From Oscillospiraceae bacterium (GTDB lineage: Bacteria; Bacillota; Clostridia; Oscillospirales; CAG-272), in assembly GCA_015064685.1 (NCBI GenBank), contig SVRT01000012.1, positions 1 through 64,000 on the forward strand: a stretch of 64,000 nt of DNA, read 5' to 3'. Below the pieces are notes generated by a model, which saw nothing but the letters and a program-made list of their open reading frames with translations, was not told the origin of the DNA and did no database searches. Below are positions 44,199 through 52,688 of this stretch, piece by piece. A program made the position numbers and the translations under genes. Numbering within the stretch: position 1 is the first letter of the stretch; the number at the start of each line of letters is the position of its first letter.

Positions 44199-44288
44199 AT
44201 ATGGGTATGCGGCGGTATGCCCGATGTACCCTCTCAGACGGAGGGCGATCCGTGCATTAAATGTGAAATTTATATGGAGGAAAACGAA

Positions 44289-44555
44289 ATGCCGAACATT
44301 AAATCCGCAAAGAAGCGCGTTAAGGTTATTGCAAAGAAGACACTTCAGAACAAGATGTTCAAGTCCTCGATGAAGACTGAGATCAAGAAGTTCTACGCTG
44401 CAGTTGCTACAGGTGATGTTACTCTCGCTCAGGCTGCTTACAAGGCTGCTACAAAGAAGATCGACGTTGCCGCTGCTAAGGGCATTATCCATAAGAACGC
44501 CGCTGCTCACAAGAAGAGCCAGTTCACAAAGGCGATCAACGGAATGCAGAAGTAA
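44289..44555 (+). CDS. rpsT: 30S ribosomal protein S20
   Basis: An 88-residue, very basic, helical primary-binding ribosomal protein. The N-terminus MPNIKSAKKRVKVIAKKTLQ and the C-terminal IHKNAAAHKKSQFTKAIN are diagnostic. ATG 44289 has GGAGG 8 bp upstream; the much longer frame from 44106 begins ahead of the promoter and is not real. Codons show the strong bias of highly expressed genes (AAG, GCT). Confidence 0.97.
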   Translation: MPNIKSAKKRVKVIAKKTLQNKMFKSSMKTEIKKFYAAVATGDVTLAQAAYKAATKKIDVAAAKGIIHKNAAAHKKSQFTKAINGMQK

Positions 44556-44611
44556 TTTAAAACTTAAAACAATCATAGATCCTGCGATCAACCCACAAGG
44601 GATCTGAAAAT

Positions 44612-44652
44612 AAATAACGGTATCCAAGCACTCACCTTGGATACCGTTATTT
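44612..44652 (+). terminator. Terminator of rpsT
   Basis: AAATAACGGTATCCAAG-CACTCAC-CTTGGATACCGTTATTT. Confidence 0.92.
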
Positions 44653-44708
44653 ATTCTTTATCGGGACATTCTTTTTAAAACTTGTCCCGATTCGTTATAC
44701 GGCACTTA

Positions 44709-44737
44709 TTGACATTCCATTTTTTTCGTGATAAAAT
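44709..44737 (+). promoter_or_regulatory. Promoter of the beta-propeller gene
   Basis: TTGACA (44709-44714) and TAAAAT (44732-44737), spacer 17 bp. Confidence 0.75.
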
Positions 44738-44780
44738 CAAATTAAGGCTCATATGCCAATACATATGGAGGAATCTCAAT

Positions 44781-46220
44781 ATGAAACAAGGACGTATTCT
44801 TTGCTGGGACGAGTCAAATATTGAAAGCTCCCAAAATATTGAAGTTATCATGCACAAGCCCGAAAAGAAAAATATCGCGCTGCTCTGTGACGACGAGTGG
44901 GAGGGTGTGCACAACGGCTACGCTTGCGTTATGAAGATCGGCGACAAGTATCGCATGTACTACCGCGCAAACAACCAAAGACAAAAAATGGACGGCGGCA
45001 TGACAGACGGCACCACGAGACTCTGCATCGCCGAAAGCTACGACGGCATCAACTTCACAAAGCCCGTAGTCGGAAAATACGAGTATAACGGCACGAAATA
45101 TAATAATATCGTGGTCAACCATCACTTCGATAATTTCTCGGTATTCTACGACGAGAATCCCGATTGCCCCGAGGACGAAAAATTCAAGGCTCTCTGCGGC
45201 GGTGATTTCAAAAATTCAACATGGTGGCTCTACTACTACGCAAGCCGCGACGGCATCGACTTTGAGAAAAAGGGATATATCCCCGTAAAGGGTACCTTCG
45301 ACACCTACAACGTAACCTTCTGGGATAAGGATACCGAGCAGTATTTCCTCTACTACCGCTCCTTCCATCAGGAGGACGGAAACGAATTTGAGGATATGCT
45401 GAAGATCAGCGTAGTTTCGTCGATAAGAGACATAAGAGTCGCAACGAGTAAGGACTTCGTAAATTGGACCGAGCACGGCCGCATCAAATTCGGCGAGGGT
45501 CAGCCCGACCTCGGACTCTATACCAACCAGATCACAAGATATTACCGCTCCACAAATAACTTTATAGGCTTCCCCGTCCGTTACGCAGACAGAGTCGCAG
45601 ATAAGGACGCCTTCAAGCACATGCCCCTCGGAGACCGACACGAGGCTGTAAGACAGATTGCAGGCAGAGAGGGTACAGCACTTACCGATTGCATAATTAT
45701 GACCTCAAGGGATGGCTTTACCTTTAACCGCTGCGATGAGGTATTCCTTTCCCCCGGCATTGAGGATCAGAGCAACTGGTGGTACGGAGATTGCTACACC
45801 GCGTACGGTCTTGTCGAGACCGATGCTGAAAGACCCGGCGCGCCCCGCGAAATATCCTTCTATTCTACCGAAAACTACCGCATAAAGAGCGTAAACTTCC
45901 GCAGATATACCGTCCGTCTTGACGGATTCTTCTCCTGGTATGCTAAAAATAGCGGCGGTGAGGTGCTTACAAAGCCCGTCGTAGTCGAGGGCGAAACGCT
46001 TAAAATAAACTTCGCAAGCTCGGTTGTCGGCGGTGTAAAAATAACGCTTTGCGACGAGGACGGAAAGGAGCTTGAGGGCTACACAAGCTGCACGTATTTC
46101 GGTGACAGCACCGACTGCCCCGTTGAATTTGCAAAGCCTCTTGCCGAGCTTGTCGGCAAAAAGATCCGTCTGAAGATTAAACTACAAGATACTCATCTGT
46201 ATTCCTTTATCTTCGAATAA
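44781..46220 (+). CDS. Beta-propeller glycosidase-like protein
   Basis: A 479-residue cytoplasmic protein with the repeated blade pattern of five-bladed propeller glycosidases (GH32/GH43/GH117-like): YRMYYRANNQ, STWWLYYYASRDGIDFEKK, QYFLYYRSFH, RVATSKDFVNWTEHGRI, IMTSRDGFTFNR, and a C-terminal beta-sandwich of about 90 residues. The closest known family cannot be fixed by eye. ATG 44781 (MKQGRIL) has GGAGG upstream; the longer frame from 44682 starts before the promoter. It probably acts on the non-reducing end of a plant or algal sugar, but the substrate is unknown. Confidence 0.7.
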   Translation: MKQGRILCWDESNIESSQNIEVIMHKPEKKNIALLCDDEWEGVHNGYACVMKIGDKYRMYYRANNQRQKMDGGMTDGTTRLCIAESYDGINFTKPVVGKYEYNGTKYNNIVVNHHFDNFSVFYDENPDCPEDEKFKALCGGDFKNSTWWLYYYASRDGIDFEKKGYIPVKGTFDTYNVTFWDKDTEQYFLYYRSFHQEDGNEFEDMLKISVVSSIRDIRVATSKDFVNWTEHGRIKFGEGQPDLGLYTNQITRYYRSTNNFIGFPVRYADRVADKDAFKHMPLGDRHEAVRQIAGREGTALTDCIIMTSRDGFTFNRCDEVFLSPGIEDQSNWWYGDCYTAYGLVETDAERPGAPREISFYSTENYRIKSVNFRRYTVRLDGFFSWYAKNSGGEVLTKPVVVEGETLKINFASSVVGGVKITLCDEDGKELEGYTSCTYFGDSTDCPVEFAKPLAELVGKKIRLKIKLQDTHLYSFIFE

Positions 46221-46249
46221 AGAAATCTTTTACAAACACCAAAAAACTG

Positions 46250-46278
46250 TTGACAAAACTGTGTCTTTAATATATAAT
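46250..46278 (+). promoter_or_regulatory. Promoter of the glycerol-3-phosphate oxidation operon
   Basis: Perfect TTGACA (46250-46255) and TATAAT (46273-46278), spacer 17 bp. Transcription would start near 46285, only about 16 nt before a strong terminator hairpin. Confidence 0.82.
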
Positions 46279-46300
46279 ACTATTGGTACAGAGATTTGGA

Positions 46301-46346
46301 GACGTATCAAAAAGGAGCGTACGCTCCTTTTTGGTGCGTCTTTTTA
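46301..46346 (+). promoter_or_regulatory. Leader terminator, probable GlpP-controlled attenuator
   Basis: A long hairpin (46301-46340) with no bulge: GACGTATC pairs with GGTGCGTC through two G-U wobbles, and AAAAAGGAGCGT pairs with ACGCTCCTTTTT. TTTTTATT follows. Placed between a strong promoter and the FAD oxidoreductase gene, it should stop transcription by default. In B. subtilis, GlpP with glycerol-3-phosphate prevents such termination in the glpD leader, and a GlpP gene lies at 50268. A separate short RNA of about 60 nt is the alternative reading. Confidence 0.7.
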
Positions 46347-46349
46347 TTG

Positions 46350-46583
46350 TTTAAATTGCGGTTTAGCGCACCGAAGGTGCGCAGTTCTATTCGCCAAAGG
46401 CGAGTGATATTGCTTCGCAGTGATATTCGTCTTACGACGAGTGATATTCGCTACGCGAGCTTTTTGGCGAATAGAATATCACTAAAGCCGCAGGCTTTAA
46501 TATCACTGTCGCATAAGCGACAATATCACTCCGCTTTTGCGGAATATCACTATTTCTACCCTCACCGATAAATCAAAATTTGA
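46350..46583. repeat. Hairpin-array cassette H2 (almost identical to H1)
   Basis: Same ends, same order of hairpins and linkers as H1 (34388-34620); by eye the bodies agree over some 200 bp, and differences are confined to the right end (one extra C, one extra A). It lies between the leader terminator and the start codon of the oxidoreductase gene, so it is part of the operon's leader RNA. Confidence 0.93.
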
Positions 46584-46611
46584 AAATTATTTTTTGAAAG
46601 GACATATAGCT

Positions 46612-48054
46612 TTGGAAAACATTTATGACGTAGCGATAATCGGCGGCGGTGTCGTCGGCGGTATGATCGCAAGAAAGCTCTCATCTTTTAAGCTCGACAT
46701 ATGCATTCTCGAAAAGGAGAGCGACGTTGCAATGGGTGCGACTCGCGCAAACTCCGCTATCGTTCACGCGGGATTTGATGCAAAGGAGGGCTCACTCAAG
46801 GCTCTTCTCAACGTTCGCGGCTCGGAAATGATGGAGAATGTTGCTCGCGAGCTTGGCGTTAAGTACAAGAGAAACGGCTCTCTCGTTATCGGATTTTCGG
46901 ACGAGGACAGGATCGCTCTAAACGCGCTTTGTGAGAGAGGAATCAAAAACGGAGTCAAGGGCGTAAGAGTCGTCGAGCGCGACGAGCTGAAGGCTCTCGA
47001 GCCCAACATTTCCGACAACGCTCTCTGCGCGCTCTACGCTCCCACGGGTGCTATAATCTGCCCCTACGAGCTTACTATCGCTTCTATCGGCAACGCGATG
47101 GACAACGGCGCTTCCCTGCTCCTTGATTTTGCAGTCGAGTCGATCAGGCGCGAGGGAGATTATTATGAGATAACATCTGGCGACAGGTGCGTAAAGGCAA
47201 GATACGTAATAAATGCGGCAGGACTTTACAGCGACGAGATCGCAAGAATGGTCGGCGACGACTCCTTCACCGTTCACGCGCGCCGCGGCGAATATATCCT
47301 TCTTGACCGCGAATGCGGTGAGATAGCGCGTCACACCATCTTCCGCGTTCCGAGCAAGATGGGTAAGGGTATTCTCGTCTCCCCCACGGTTGACGGAAAT
47401 CTGATCCTCGGTCCTACGAGTGAGGACATAGGCGACAGGGACGACAAGCAGGTCACTCGTCACGGTCTTGATAAGGTAATTAAGGAGGCGGGCGAAAATC
47501 TTTCGGTCCGTGTTCCGATAAACAAATCCATCACATCCTTCTGCGGTCTTCGCGCAGTCGGAAGCACGGGCGATTTTATTATCAACTCCAACGTTGAGAA
47601 TTTTGTCAACGTCGCAGGTATCGAATCCCCCGGACTCTCAAGCGCACCCGCGATCGCGGAGTACGTTGCGGAGATGCTCTCTGATATGGGGCTTGAGCTT
47701 ATCCCGAACGAAAAATTCAATCCCATAAGAGCGCCAAAGCATGCGTTCCGCGAGGCGAGCCTTGAGGAAAAGAATGAATACATCAAGAGAGACAGCGCAT
47801 ACGGTCGCATAATCTGCCGCTGTGAAACGGTCAGCGAGGGCGAGATCCTCGATGCCATCCGCTCAAATCCCCCCGCTCGCACGGTAGACGCGGTAAAGCG
47901 CAGAACGCGCTCGGGTATGGGAAGATGTCAGGGCGGCTTCTGCGGCACGTACGTTATGGAGCTTATCGCGAAAGAGACAGGCGTTCCCTTTGAGAGTGTT
48001 ACCAAATCGGGAAAAAATTCCACTATGGTAGTCGGCAAGACCAAGGAGAATTGA
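46612..48054 (+). CDS. GlpA-like FAD-dependent glycerol-3-phosphate dehydrogenase
   Basis: Oxidises glycerol-3-phosphate to dihydroxyacetone phosphate, passing electrons through FAD. The FAD motif is YDVAIIGGGVVGGMIARKL near the N-terminus, followed by the DAO-fold core (NAAGLYSDEIARM). The C-terminus has a BFD-like [2Fe-2S] domain: CRCETVSEGEI and GMGRCQGGFC. Length 480 aa. I choose TTG 46612 (LENIYDVA) with GAAAGGAC 10 bp upstream; the ATG at 46537 is inside cassette H2. It is the first gene of a GlpA-GlpB-DUF1667 operon. Confidence 0.9.
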   Translation: MENIYDVAIIGGGVVGGMIARKLSSFKLDICILEKESDVAMGATRANSAIVHAGFDAKEGSLKALLNVRGSEMMENVARELGVKYKRNGSLVIGFSDEDRIALNALCERGIKNGVKGVRVVERDELKALEPNISDNALCALYAPTGAIICPYELTIASIGNAMDNGASLLLDFAVESIRREGDYYEITSGDRCVKARYVINAAGLYSDEIARMVGDDSFTVHARRGEYILLDRECGEIARHTIFRVPSKMGKGILVSPTVDGNLILGPTSEDIGDRDDKQVTRHGLDKVIKEAGENLSVRVPINKSITSFCGLRAVGSTGDFIINSNVENFVNVAGIESPGLSSAPAIAEYVAEMLSDMGLELIPNEKFNPIRAPKHAFREASLEEKNEYIKRDSAYGRIICRCETVSEGEILDAIRSNPPARTVDAVKRRTRSGMGRCQGGFCGTYVMELIAKETGVPFESVTKSGKNSTMVVGKTKEN

Positions 48055-48055
48055 T

Positions 48056-49297
48056 ATGGAAAACAGAAAGATAGTTATTATTGGCGGAGGTCCCGCGGGA
48101 ATGAGCGCGGCAATTGCTGCTTATGAGAGCGGCGAGCGCGATATTCTCATTCTCGAGCGCGACGCGGCACTCGGCGGTATCCTCCAGCAATGCATACACA
48201 ACGGCTTCGGTCTCCATCGCTTCGGCGAGGAGCTTTCGGGTCCCGAGTACGCCTGGAGATACGAAAAGAAGGTGCGCGAGCTTGAAATCGAATTCAAGCT
48301 CAACACCATGGTGCTTGACATCACACCTGACAAGGTTATTACCGCAACGAGCGCACAGGACGGCCTCGTTCAGATAAAAGCCGAAGCAATAATCCTCGCT
48401 ATGGGTTGCCGCGAGCGTCCCCGCGGTGCGCTCAACATCCCCGGCGAGCGACCTGCAGGAATTTACAGTGCGGGAATGGCACAGAAGCTCGTAAATATGA
48501 TGGGATATATGCCCGGTAAGAACGTCGTTATTCTCGGCTCGGGCGACATCGGTCTTATTATGGCGAGAAGAATGACGCTTGAGGGCGCAAAGGTCCACGC
48601 GGTATGCGAGCTTATGCCCTATTCGGGCGGTCTGGCGAGAAACATCGAGCAATGTCTTAATGATTTCGGTATTCCGCTTAAGCTCTCGCACACGGTCACC
48701 AAGATCCACGGAAAAGAGCGTCTTGAGGGAGTCACTATCTCCCGTGTTGACGAAAACCGCCGCCCGATCGAGGGCAGCGAGGAATATATTCCCTGCGATA
48801 CCCTTCTCCTCTCGGTCGGTCTGATTCCCGAAAACGAGCTTACAAAGAGCGCAGGGCTCTCGCTCAGCGGAGTTACGAGCGGTGCGGAGGTCGATCAGTA
48901 CAGACAGACCGAAAAGGCGGGAGTCTTCTCCTGCGGTAACGTGCTTCACGTTCACGATCTCGTCGATTTCGTATCCGAGGAAGCTGAGATCGCAGGCAAG
49001 AGCGCGGCAGCCTTCGTAAACGGCGGTCTCGAGCAGAACACCGATATCAAGATCAACACCGACGGCAAGATCCGCTATACCGTTCCCCAGAGAATTACCG
49101 CAAAGGGAGACGTAAGCGTCTACTTCAGAGTTGGAAATATCTACCGCAATTCGAAAATTACCGTCAAGGACGGGGAGAGAGTTATCCTTTCTAAGAAAAA
49201 GGAAAAGCTCGCCCCCGGTGAGATGGAGTGCGTAAAGCTTACCGCCGCAGAGATCGGTGACGCGACTGCTCTTTCCTTCTCGATCGAGGAAGCATAA
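48056..49297 (+). CDS. NAD(P)/FAD-dependent oxidoreductase (GlpB-like partner)
   Basis: A 413-residue pyridine-nucleotide-disulfide-type flavoprotein. FAD motif VIIGGGPAGMSAAIAAYESG (residues 7-26), the NAD motif VVILGSGDIGLIMARRMT near residue 160, and FSCGNVLHVHDLVDFVSEEAEIAG near the end. Starts 1 bp after the GlpA-like stop. This GlpA-like/flavoprotein/DUF1667 trio is the common Bacillota form of anaerobic glycerol-3-phosphate dehydrogenase. Confidence 0.88.
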   Translation: MENRKIVIIGGGPAGMSAAIAAYESGERDILILERDAALGGILQQCIHNGFGLHRFGEELSGPEYAWRYEKKVRELEIEFKLNTMVLDITPDKVITATSAQDGLVQIKAEAIILAMGCRERPRGALNIPGERPAGIYSAGMAQKLVNMMGYMPGKNVVILGSGDIGLIMARRMTLEGAKVHAVCELMPYSGGLARNIEQCLNDFGIPLKLSHTVTKIHGKERLEGVTISRVDENRRPIEGSEEYIPCDTLLLSVGLIPENELTKSAGLSLSGVTSGAEVDQYRQTEKAGVFSCGNVLHVHDLVDFVSEEAEIAGKSAAAFVNGGLEQNTDIKINTDGKIRYTVPQRITAKGDVSVYFRVGNIYRNSKITVKDGERVILSKKKEKLAPGEMECVKLTAAEIGDATALSFSIEEA

Positions 49298-49431
49298 AGG
49301 AGGTATGCGTGAAAGCATCATCCACCATAGCCGGATGAAAGACTTTTTCACGCGTGACTTTTGCCTTCGGCAAAACCTCACCGTTTAATTATTTGTGCCG
49401 CCAAGGGCGGCAGAATGAATGGAGAATAATA

Positions 49432-49779
49432 ATGACAAGAGAACTTACATGTATAATCTGCCCTCGCGGATGCGCGATGAAAATCGAGCTTGACGAGAGC
49501 GGAAAGTTTATATCGGTCTCGGGCAACCTCTGCCCGAGAGGAAAAAAATACGCCGAGAATGAATGCACAAATCCTATGCGTACCCTCACAACGACCGCTA
49601 AATGCTCTGACGGCTCGGTCGTAGCAGTCAGAAGCGAGGGTGCGATACCCAAGGGCAAGCTCTTTGAGGCTATGTCCACTGTTAATTCTATCGTCGTTCC
49701 CCTCCCCGTGTCCGTCGGAGACGTCATCCTCGATGACTTCTACGGAACAAAATTAATCGCAACGGCGAATAAAGGATAA
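49432..49779 (+). CDS. DUF1667 protein, third subunit of the G3P dehydrogenase module
   Basis: A 115-residue protein with four cysteines in two pairs, CIICPRGCAM and NLCPRGKKY, likely binding iron or an iron-sulfur cluster. It occurs with the two preceding flavoproteins in many Clostridia. ATG 49432 has GGAG upstream; a longer frame reads into the intergenic hairpins. A 134-bp gap separates it from the GlpB-like gene. The stop codon TAA lies inside the type-2 end of cassette P2 (GATAAATTGC), so the cassette forms the stop. Confidence 0.9.
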   Translation: MTRELTCIICPRGCAMKIELDESGKFISVSGNLCPRGKKYAENECTNPMRTLTTTAKCSDGSVVAVRSEGAIPKGKLFEAMSTVNSIVVPLPVSVGDVILDDFYGTKLIATANKG

Positions 49780-50205
49780 ATTGCAGTTTATCGGGGACGC
49801 GGGGGGGGATGCGCGTGGGGGACTTTTCCAGGGAAAAAAGTCCCCCACACCCCCAAAACCCCAAAGTATATTTTATACAAGTTAAGACGGTTTATCTATC
49901 TACACAGTGTCGCACCTGCATAGTCCCACTGCTATCGTGTTGCAAGTGTATTTAAAATCGTTTGAAAAGCTTTTCTCAACTTAGTTTTTCTTTAAGTTTA
50001 AAGGCTTTTCATCGGTTGGGTTCTAAACCTTATCAATACAAAAACGTCAGTGAGGGATTTTTTTAGCCGCTTGCGGCGAAAAATCCTACGCCACCCTAAA
50101 AGGACCTAATATAAGGGAAGTTTTTGCGGAGCTTTTTTCAAAAAGCGACCCGCCGGAGGCACGCGTCCCCGCATCCCCCCGCATCCCCTACAAATCAAAA
50201 TTTGA
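49775..50205. repeat. Intergenic cassette P2 (family P)
   Basis: About 431 bp. Type-2 end GATAAATTGCAGTTTATCG at the left and type-1 end ACAAATCAAAATTTGA at the right. The interior runs in the same direction as P1 and is largely identical to it, yet the two ends are exchanged relative to P1. It lies between the DUF1667 gene and the glpP promoter, whose -35 box begins 4 bp after the cassette. Confidence 0.92.
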
Positions 50206-50208
50206 ATA

Positions 50209-50237
50209 TTGACTCACCGTTCTTTTTGGTGTATAAT
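50209..50237 (+). promoter_or_regulatory. Promoter of glpP
   Basis: TTGACT (50209-50214) and TATAAT (50232-50237), spacer 17 bp, immediately beside the right end of P2. Confidence 0.78.
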
Positions 50238-50267
50238 GTACTTATATCCAAGAAGGACGGTTTTAAT

Positions 50268-50831
50268 ATGAACGAGTTATTCAGGGGAAAGAGGGTCATT
50301 GCGGCAACGCGCACGGACGAGGAATTTTCGGTTGCGCTTCAAAGCGGAACCGAGATAATTTTCGATCTTTGCGCGGATATTCTCACGCTCACTAAAAAGA
50401 TAAAGGCTACGCACGACGCAGGAAAGCGCCTCTTCATCCACGTAGACCTTGCCGAGGGTGTAGGACGTGACAGAAGCGGTATGATCCTGCTCAAGAAAAT
50501 GGGTGTTGACGGAATAATATCAACAAAGGTGAGTATCATAAAAACAGCTCGCGAGGCGGAGCTTTGCACGGTACAGAGATTCTTCATCGTTGATTCAAAA
50601 TCCGTGCATACCACCGTTGAGGCGGTACGCGCATCCCGTCCCGATATGATCGAGATAATGCCCGCAACTGTCGGCAAGGTCATCTCTCGGTTATCCCGCG
50701 ACCTCCCTATTCCGATAATCGCGGGAGGACTTATTGAAAATACCGAGGAGGCAAGTACCGCGCTTGAATGCGGTGCCGCAGCGGTCTCCACGGGGCAGAT
50801 CTCACTATGGAACGGAGAAATCACAAAATGA
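50268..50831 (+). CDS. glpP: Glycerol-3-phosphate responsive antiterminator
   Basis: RNA-binding antiterminator of glycerol genes. The TIM-barrel-like family pattern is clear: VIAATRTDEEF at the start, FIHVDLAEGVGRDRSG, VDGIISTKVSIIKTAREAEL, ARPDMIEIMPA-like SRPDMIEIMPATVGKVI, and IPIIAGGLIENTEEASTALEC. Length 187 aa, as expected. ATG 50268 has AGAAGGACGG upstream. The likely target is the leader hairpin at 46301. It is coupled by ATGA to the HAD phosphatase gene. Confidence 0.93.
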   Translation: MNELFRGKRVIAATRTDEEFSVALQSGTEIIFDLCADILTLTKKIKATHDAGKRLFIHVDLAEGVGRDRSGMILLKKMGVDGIISTKVSIIKTAREAELCTVQRFFIVDSKSVHTTVEAVRASRPDMIEIMPATVGKVISRLSRDLPIPIIAGGLIENTEEASTALECGAAAVSTGQISLWNGEITK

Positions 50832-51619
50832 ATGCAAAGCTAAAGGATAAAAAACTTTTCCTGCTCGATATGGACGGAACCATATACCTTGAGGACGACC
50901 TTTTCGACGGAACGCTCGACTTTCTCGCGCACGTTAAGGACAATGGCGGCAGGTACCTCTTTCTTACCAACAACTCCTCAAAGGGCATAGACAAATATAT
51001 AGAAAAGCTCGCGAGACTTGGCATAGAGTCGTCTCCCGACGACTTTCTGACCTCTACCGAGGCGACCGTTCACTACCTCAAGGGAAAAAACCACCAAAAA
51101 ATCTACGCTTTCGGTACTGCATCCTTTAAAAAACAGCTATCCGACGAGGGTCTCCCGATAACCGACAAACTCGAGGACGGGATCGACTGCCTCTGTATTG
51201 CTAACGACTGGGAGCTGACATTTAAAAAGCTCGAGGACTCCTGCATACTTCTGCGCGAGGATATCGACTACATCGCAACAAATCCCGACTGGGTCTGCCC
51301 TACCTGGTACGGCTTCGTCCCCGATTGCGGATCCTTCTGCGAAATGCTTTTCAGGGCGACGGGAAAGCGTCCGAAATTTATCGGAAAGCCTCAGCCCGAT
51401 ATGGTCTATCTCGCGCTTGAGCGCACGGGATATAAAAAAGAGGATGCCGTAGTCATCGGCGACCGACTCTACACCGACATTGCCTGCGGTGTCAACGCGG
51501 GTATCGATTCCATCTTCGTTCTCAGCGGAGAGGGTACCCTTGCCGACCTTGAGGCAAGCGACGCAAAGCCCTCCTTCGTTTATGAAAACATTCGCAAAAT
51601 ATTAAACGACATGATATAA
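50828..51619 (+). CDS. HAD-IIA family phosphatase
   Basis: NagD-like sugar-phosphate phosphatase. The HAD motifs are I: FLLDMDGTIYL (residues 10-20), II: FLTNNSS, III/IV: KPQPDMVYLAL and VVIGDRLYTDIACG. Length 263 aa, normal. It starts within the glpP stop (ATGA). Its pairing with GlpP suggests that it dephosphorylates glycerol phosphate or phosphoglycolate, which is inference. Confidence 0.9.
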   Translation: MNAKLKDKKLFLLDMDGTIYLEDDLFDGTLDFLAHVKDNGGRYLFLTNNSSKGIDKYIEKLARLGIESSPDDFLTSTEATVHYLKGKNHQKIYAFGTASFKKQLSDEGLPITDKLEDGIDCLCIANDWELTFKKLEDSCILLREDIDYIATNPDWVCPTWYGFVPDCGSFCEMLFRATGKRPKFIGKPQPDMVYLALERTGYKKEDAVVIGDRLYTDIACGVNAGIDSIFVLSGEGTLADLEASDAKPSFVYENIRKILNDMI

Positions 51620-51625
51620 AAAACC

Positions 51626-51662
51626 GTCACGGCTAAGAATTATCCTTGCCGTGACATTTTTT
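51626..51662. terminator. Terminator between the HAD and AraC genes
   Basis: GTCACGGC...GCCGTGAC followed by ATTTTTT; flanked by A-runs on the other side (AAAAAACC), so it may serve both convergent genes. Confidence 0.85.
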
Positions 51663-52515
51663 ATGTGTTCTCTTTTCTGTATTCACTCGGTGTCATACCC
51701 GACATTTTTTTGAAAAATCGGGTAAAATAATGTATACTTTCAAATTTCATTTCCTCGGCTATTCGCGTGATACTATCCTCGCTTTCGCGTATCCTGCGAC
51801 TCGCCTCGTCAAACCTTTTTCCGTTTACGTATTCCACAAGCGTGCATCCCGTGCTGTCCTTAAACTCCTTACACAAAGTCGCTCTGTTAGTGTGAAAAAG
51901 AAACGCAAGCTCATCAATAGTCATTTTTTCAAGAAAATTATCATCAACGTATTTTTTTATCTCCGAGATCGCGGTGAGCTTCTTCGAGGGTGTCTCGTCC
52001 TTCTTTCCAAATCCCTCGACTCTTATGATATGAATGAGAAAATTTTCGAGCATTATCCTCAGCATCTGCTCCGAGCCGTACACCTGGCTCTTTTTCTTTT
52101 TCATATTATGAGTCGGAATGTTATAAGGAGGAACGAACACGTTTCTTCCCTCCTTTACCACCTCGGCGATCTTTTCTATCGCAAGACGGTCAAGCGTTAT
52201 GGGAGACGGCGAAAACGAATCGATAAGTTCCGAATCACATTCGAAGCCGATTATGATCACAGCCGGGCGCGTTTCGGTTATACATTTGAGCGAATGAATT
52301 GTATTTTCCCTGTGTATTATTGCCTGGTTTTTCAAAAGCAGACCCGTATAGTCCTCGGATTCAATGTATAGCTTTCCGGTATTGACGTAGACAAGCTCGT
52401 AAAACGGATGCCTTTCCCCTACCGTTTCAAAATCCTTGTCAAATTCAAAGAAATGGAGATTCACTATACCTGTGACCGAGAGAGTGCTGTTAAGTTTTTT
52501 AGTAATATATTCCAT
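51661..52515 (-). CDS. AraC family transcriptional regulator
   Basis: A 284-residue regulator: N-terminal cupin sensor (HPFYELVYVNTGKLYIESEDY, about residues 35-55) and C-terminal double HTH (MTIDELAFLFHTNRATLCKEFK and SITRIAEEMKFESIHYFTRFFK, then MSGMTPSEYRK). ATG 52515 (MEYITKKLN) is the likely start although no clear ribosome binding site is seen. It is divergent from the M24/ASRT/creatininase operon and probably controls it. Confidence 0.88.
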   Translation of the reverse strand: MEYITKKLNSTLSVTGIVNLHFFEFDKDFETVGERHPFYELVYVNTGKLYIESEDYTGLLLKNQAIIHRENTIHSLKCITETRPAVIIIGFECDSELIDSFSPSPITLDRLAIEKIAEVVKEGRNVFVPPYNIPTHNMKKKKSQVYGSEQMLRIMLENFLIHIIRVEGFGKKDETPSKKLTAISEIKKYVDDNFLEKMTIDELAFLFHTNRATLCKEFKDSTGCTLVEYVNGKRFDEASRRIRESEDSITRIAEEMKFESIHYFTRFFKKMSGMTPSEYRKENT

Positions 52516-52688
52516 ATACGTATGATAACACAGAAAAACACCATTTGTCAATTGATTTTTGTAACTTACATAAAAAAGTTTACGATAAGTCAAATAATCC
52601 AAACAATTTGACAAATACAAGTCGGCAAAAACAAAGTATAATGGACTTATAGGGTGGATCACACCCAAAAAGCTTTTGGAGGTTTATT

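Noticed and set aside
46537-46611. ATG start of the GlpA-like protein at 46537
   Set aside because: It lies in hairpin cassette H2; the TTG at 46612 has a ribosome site and fits the usual N-terminus of the family.
50124-50267. N-terminal extension of GlpP
   Set aside because: The first 48 codons are the right part of cassette P2 and the glpP promoter.
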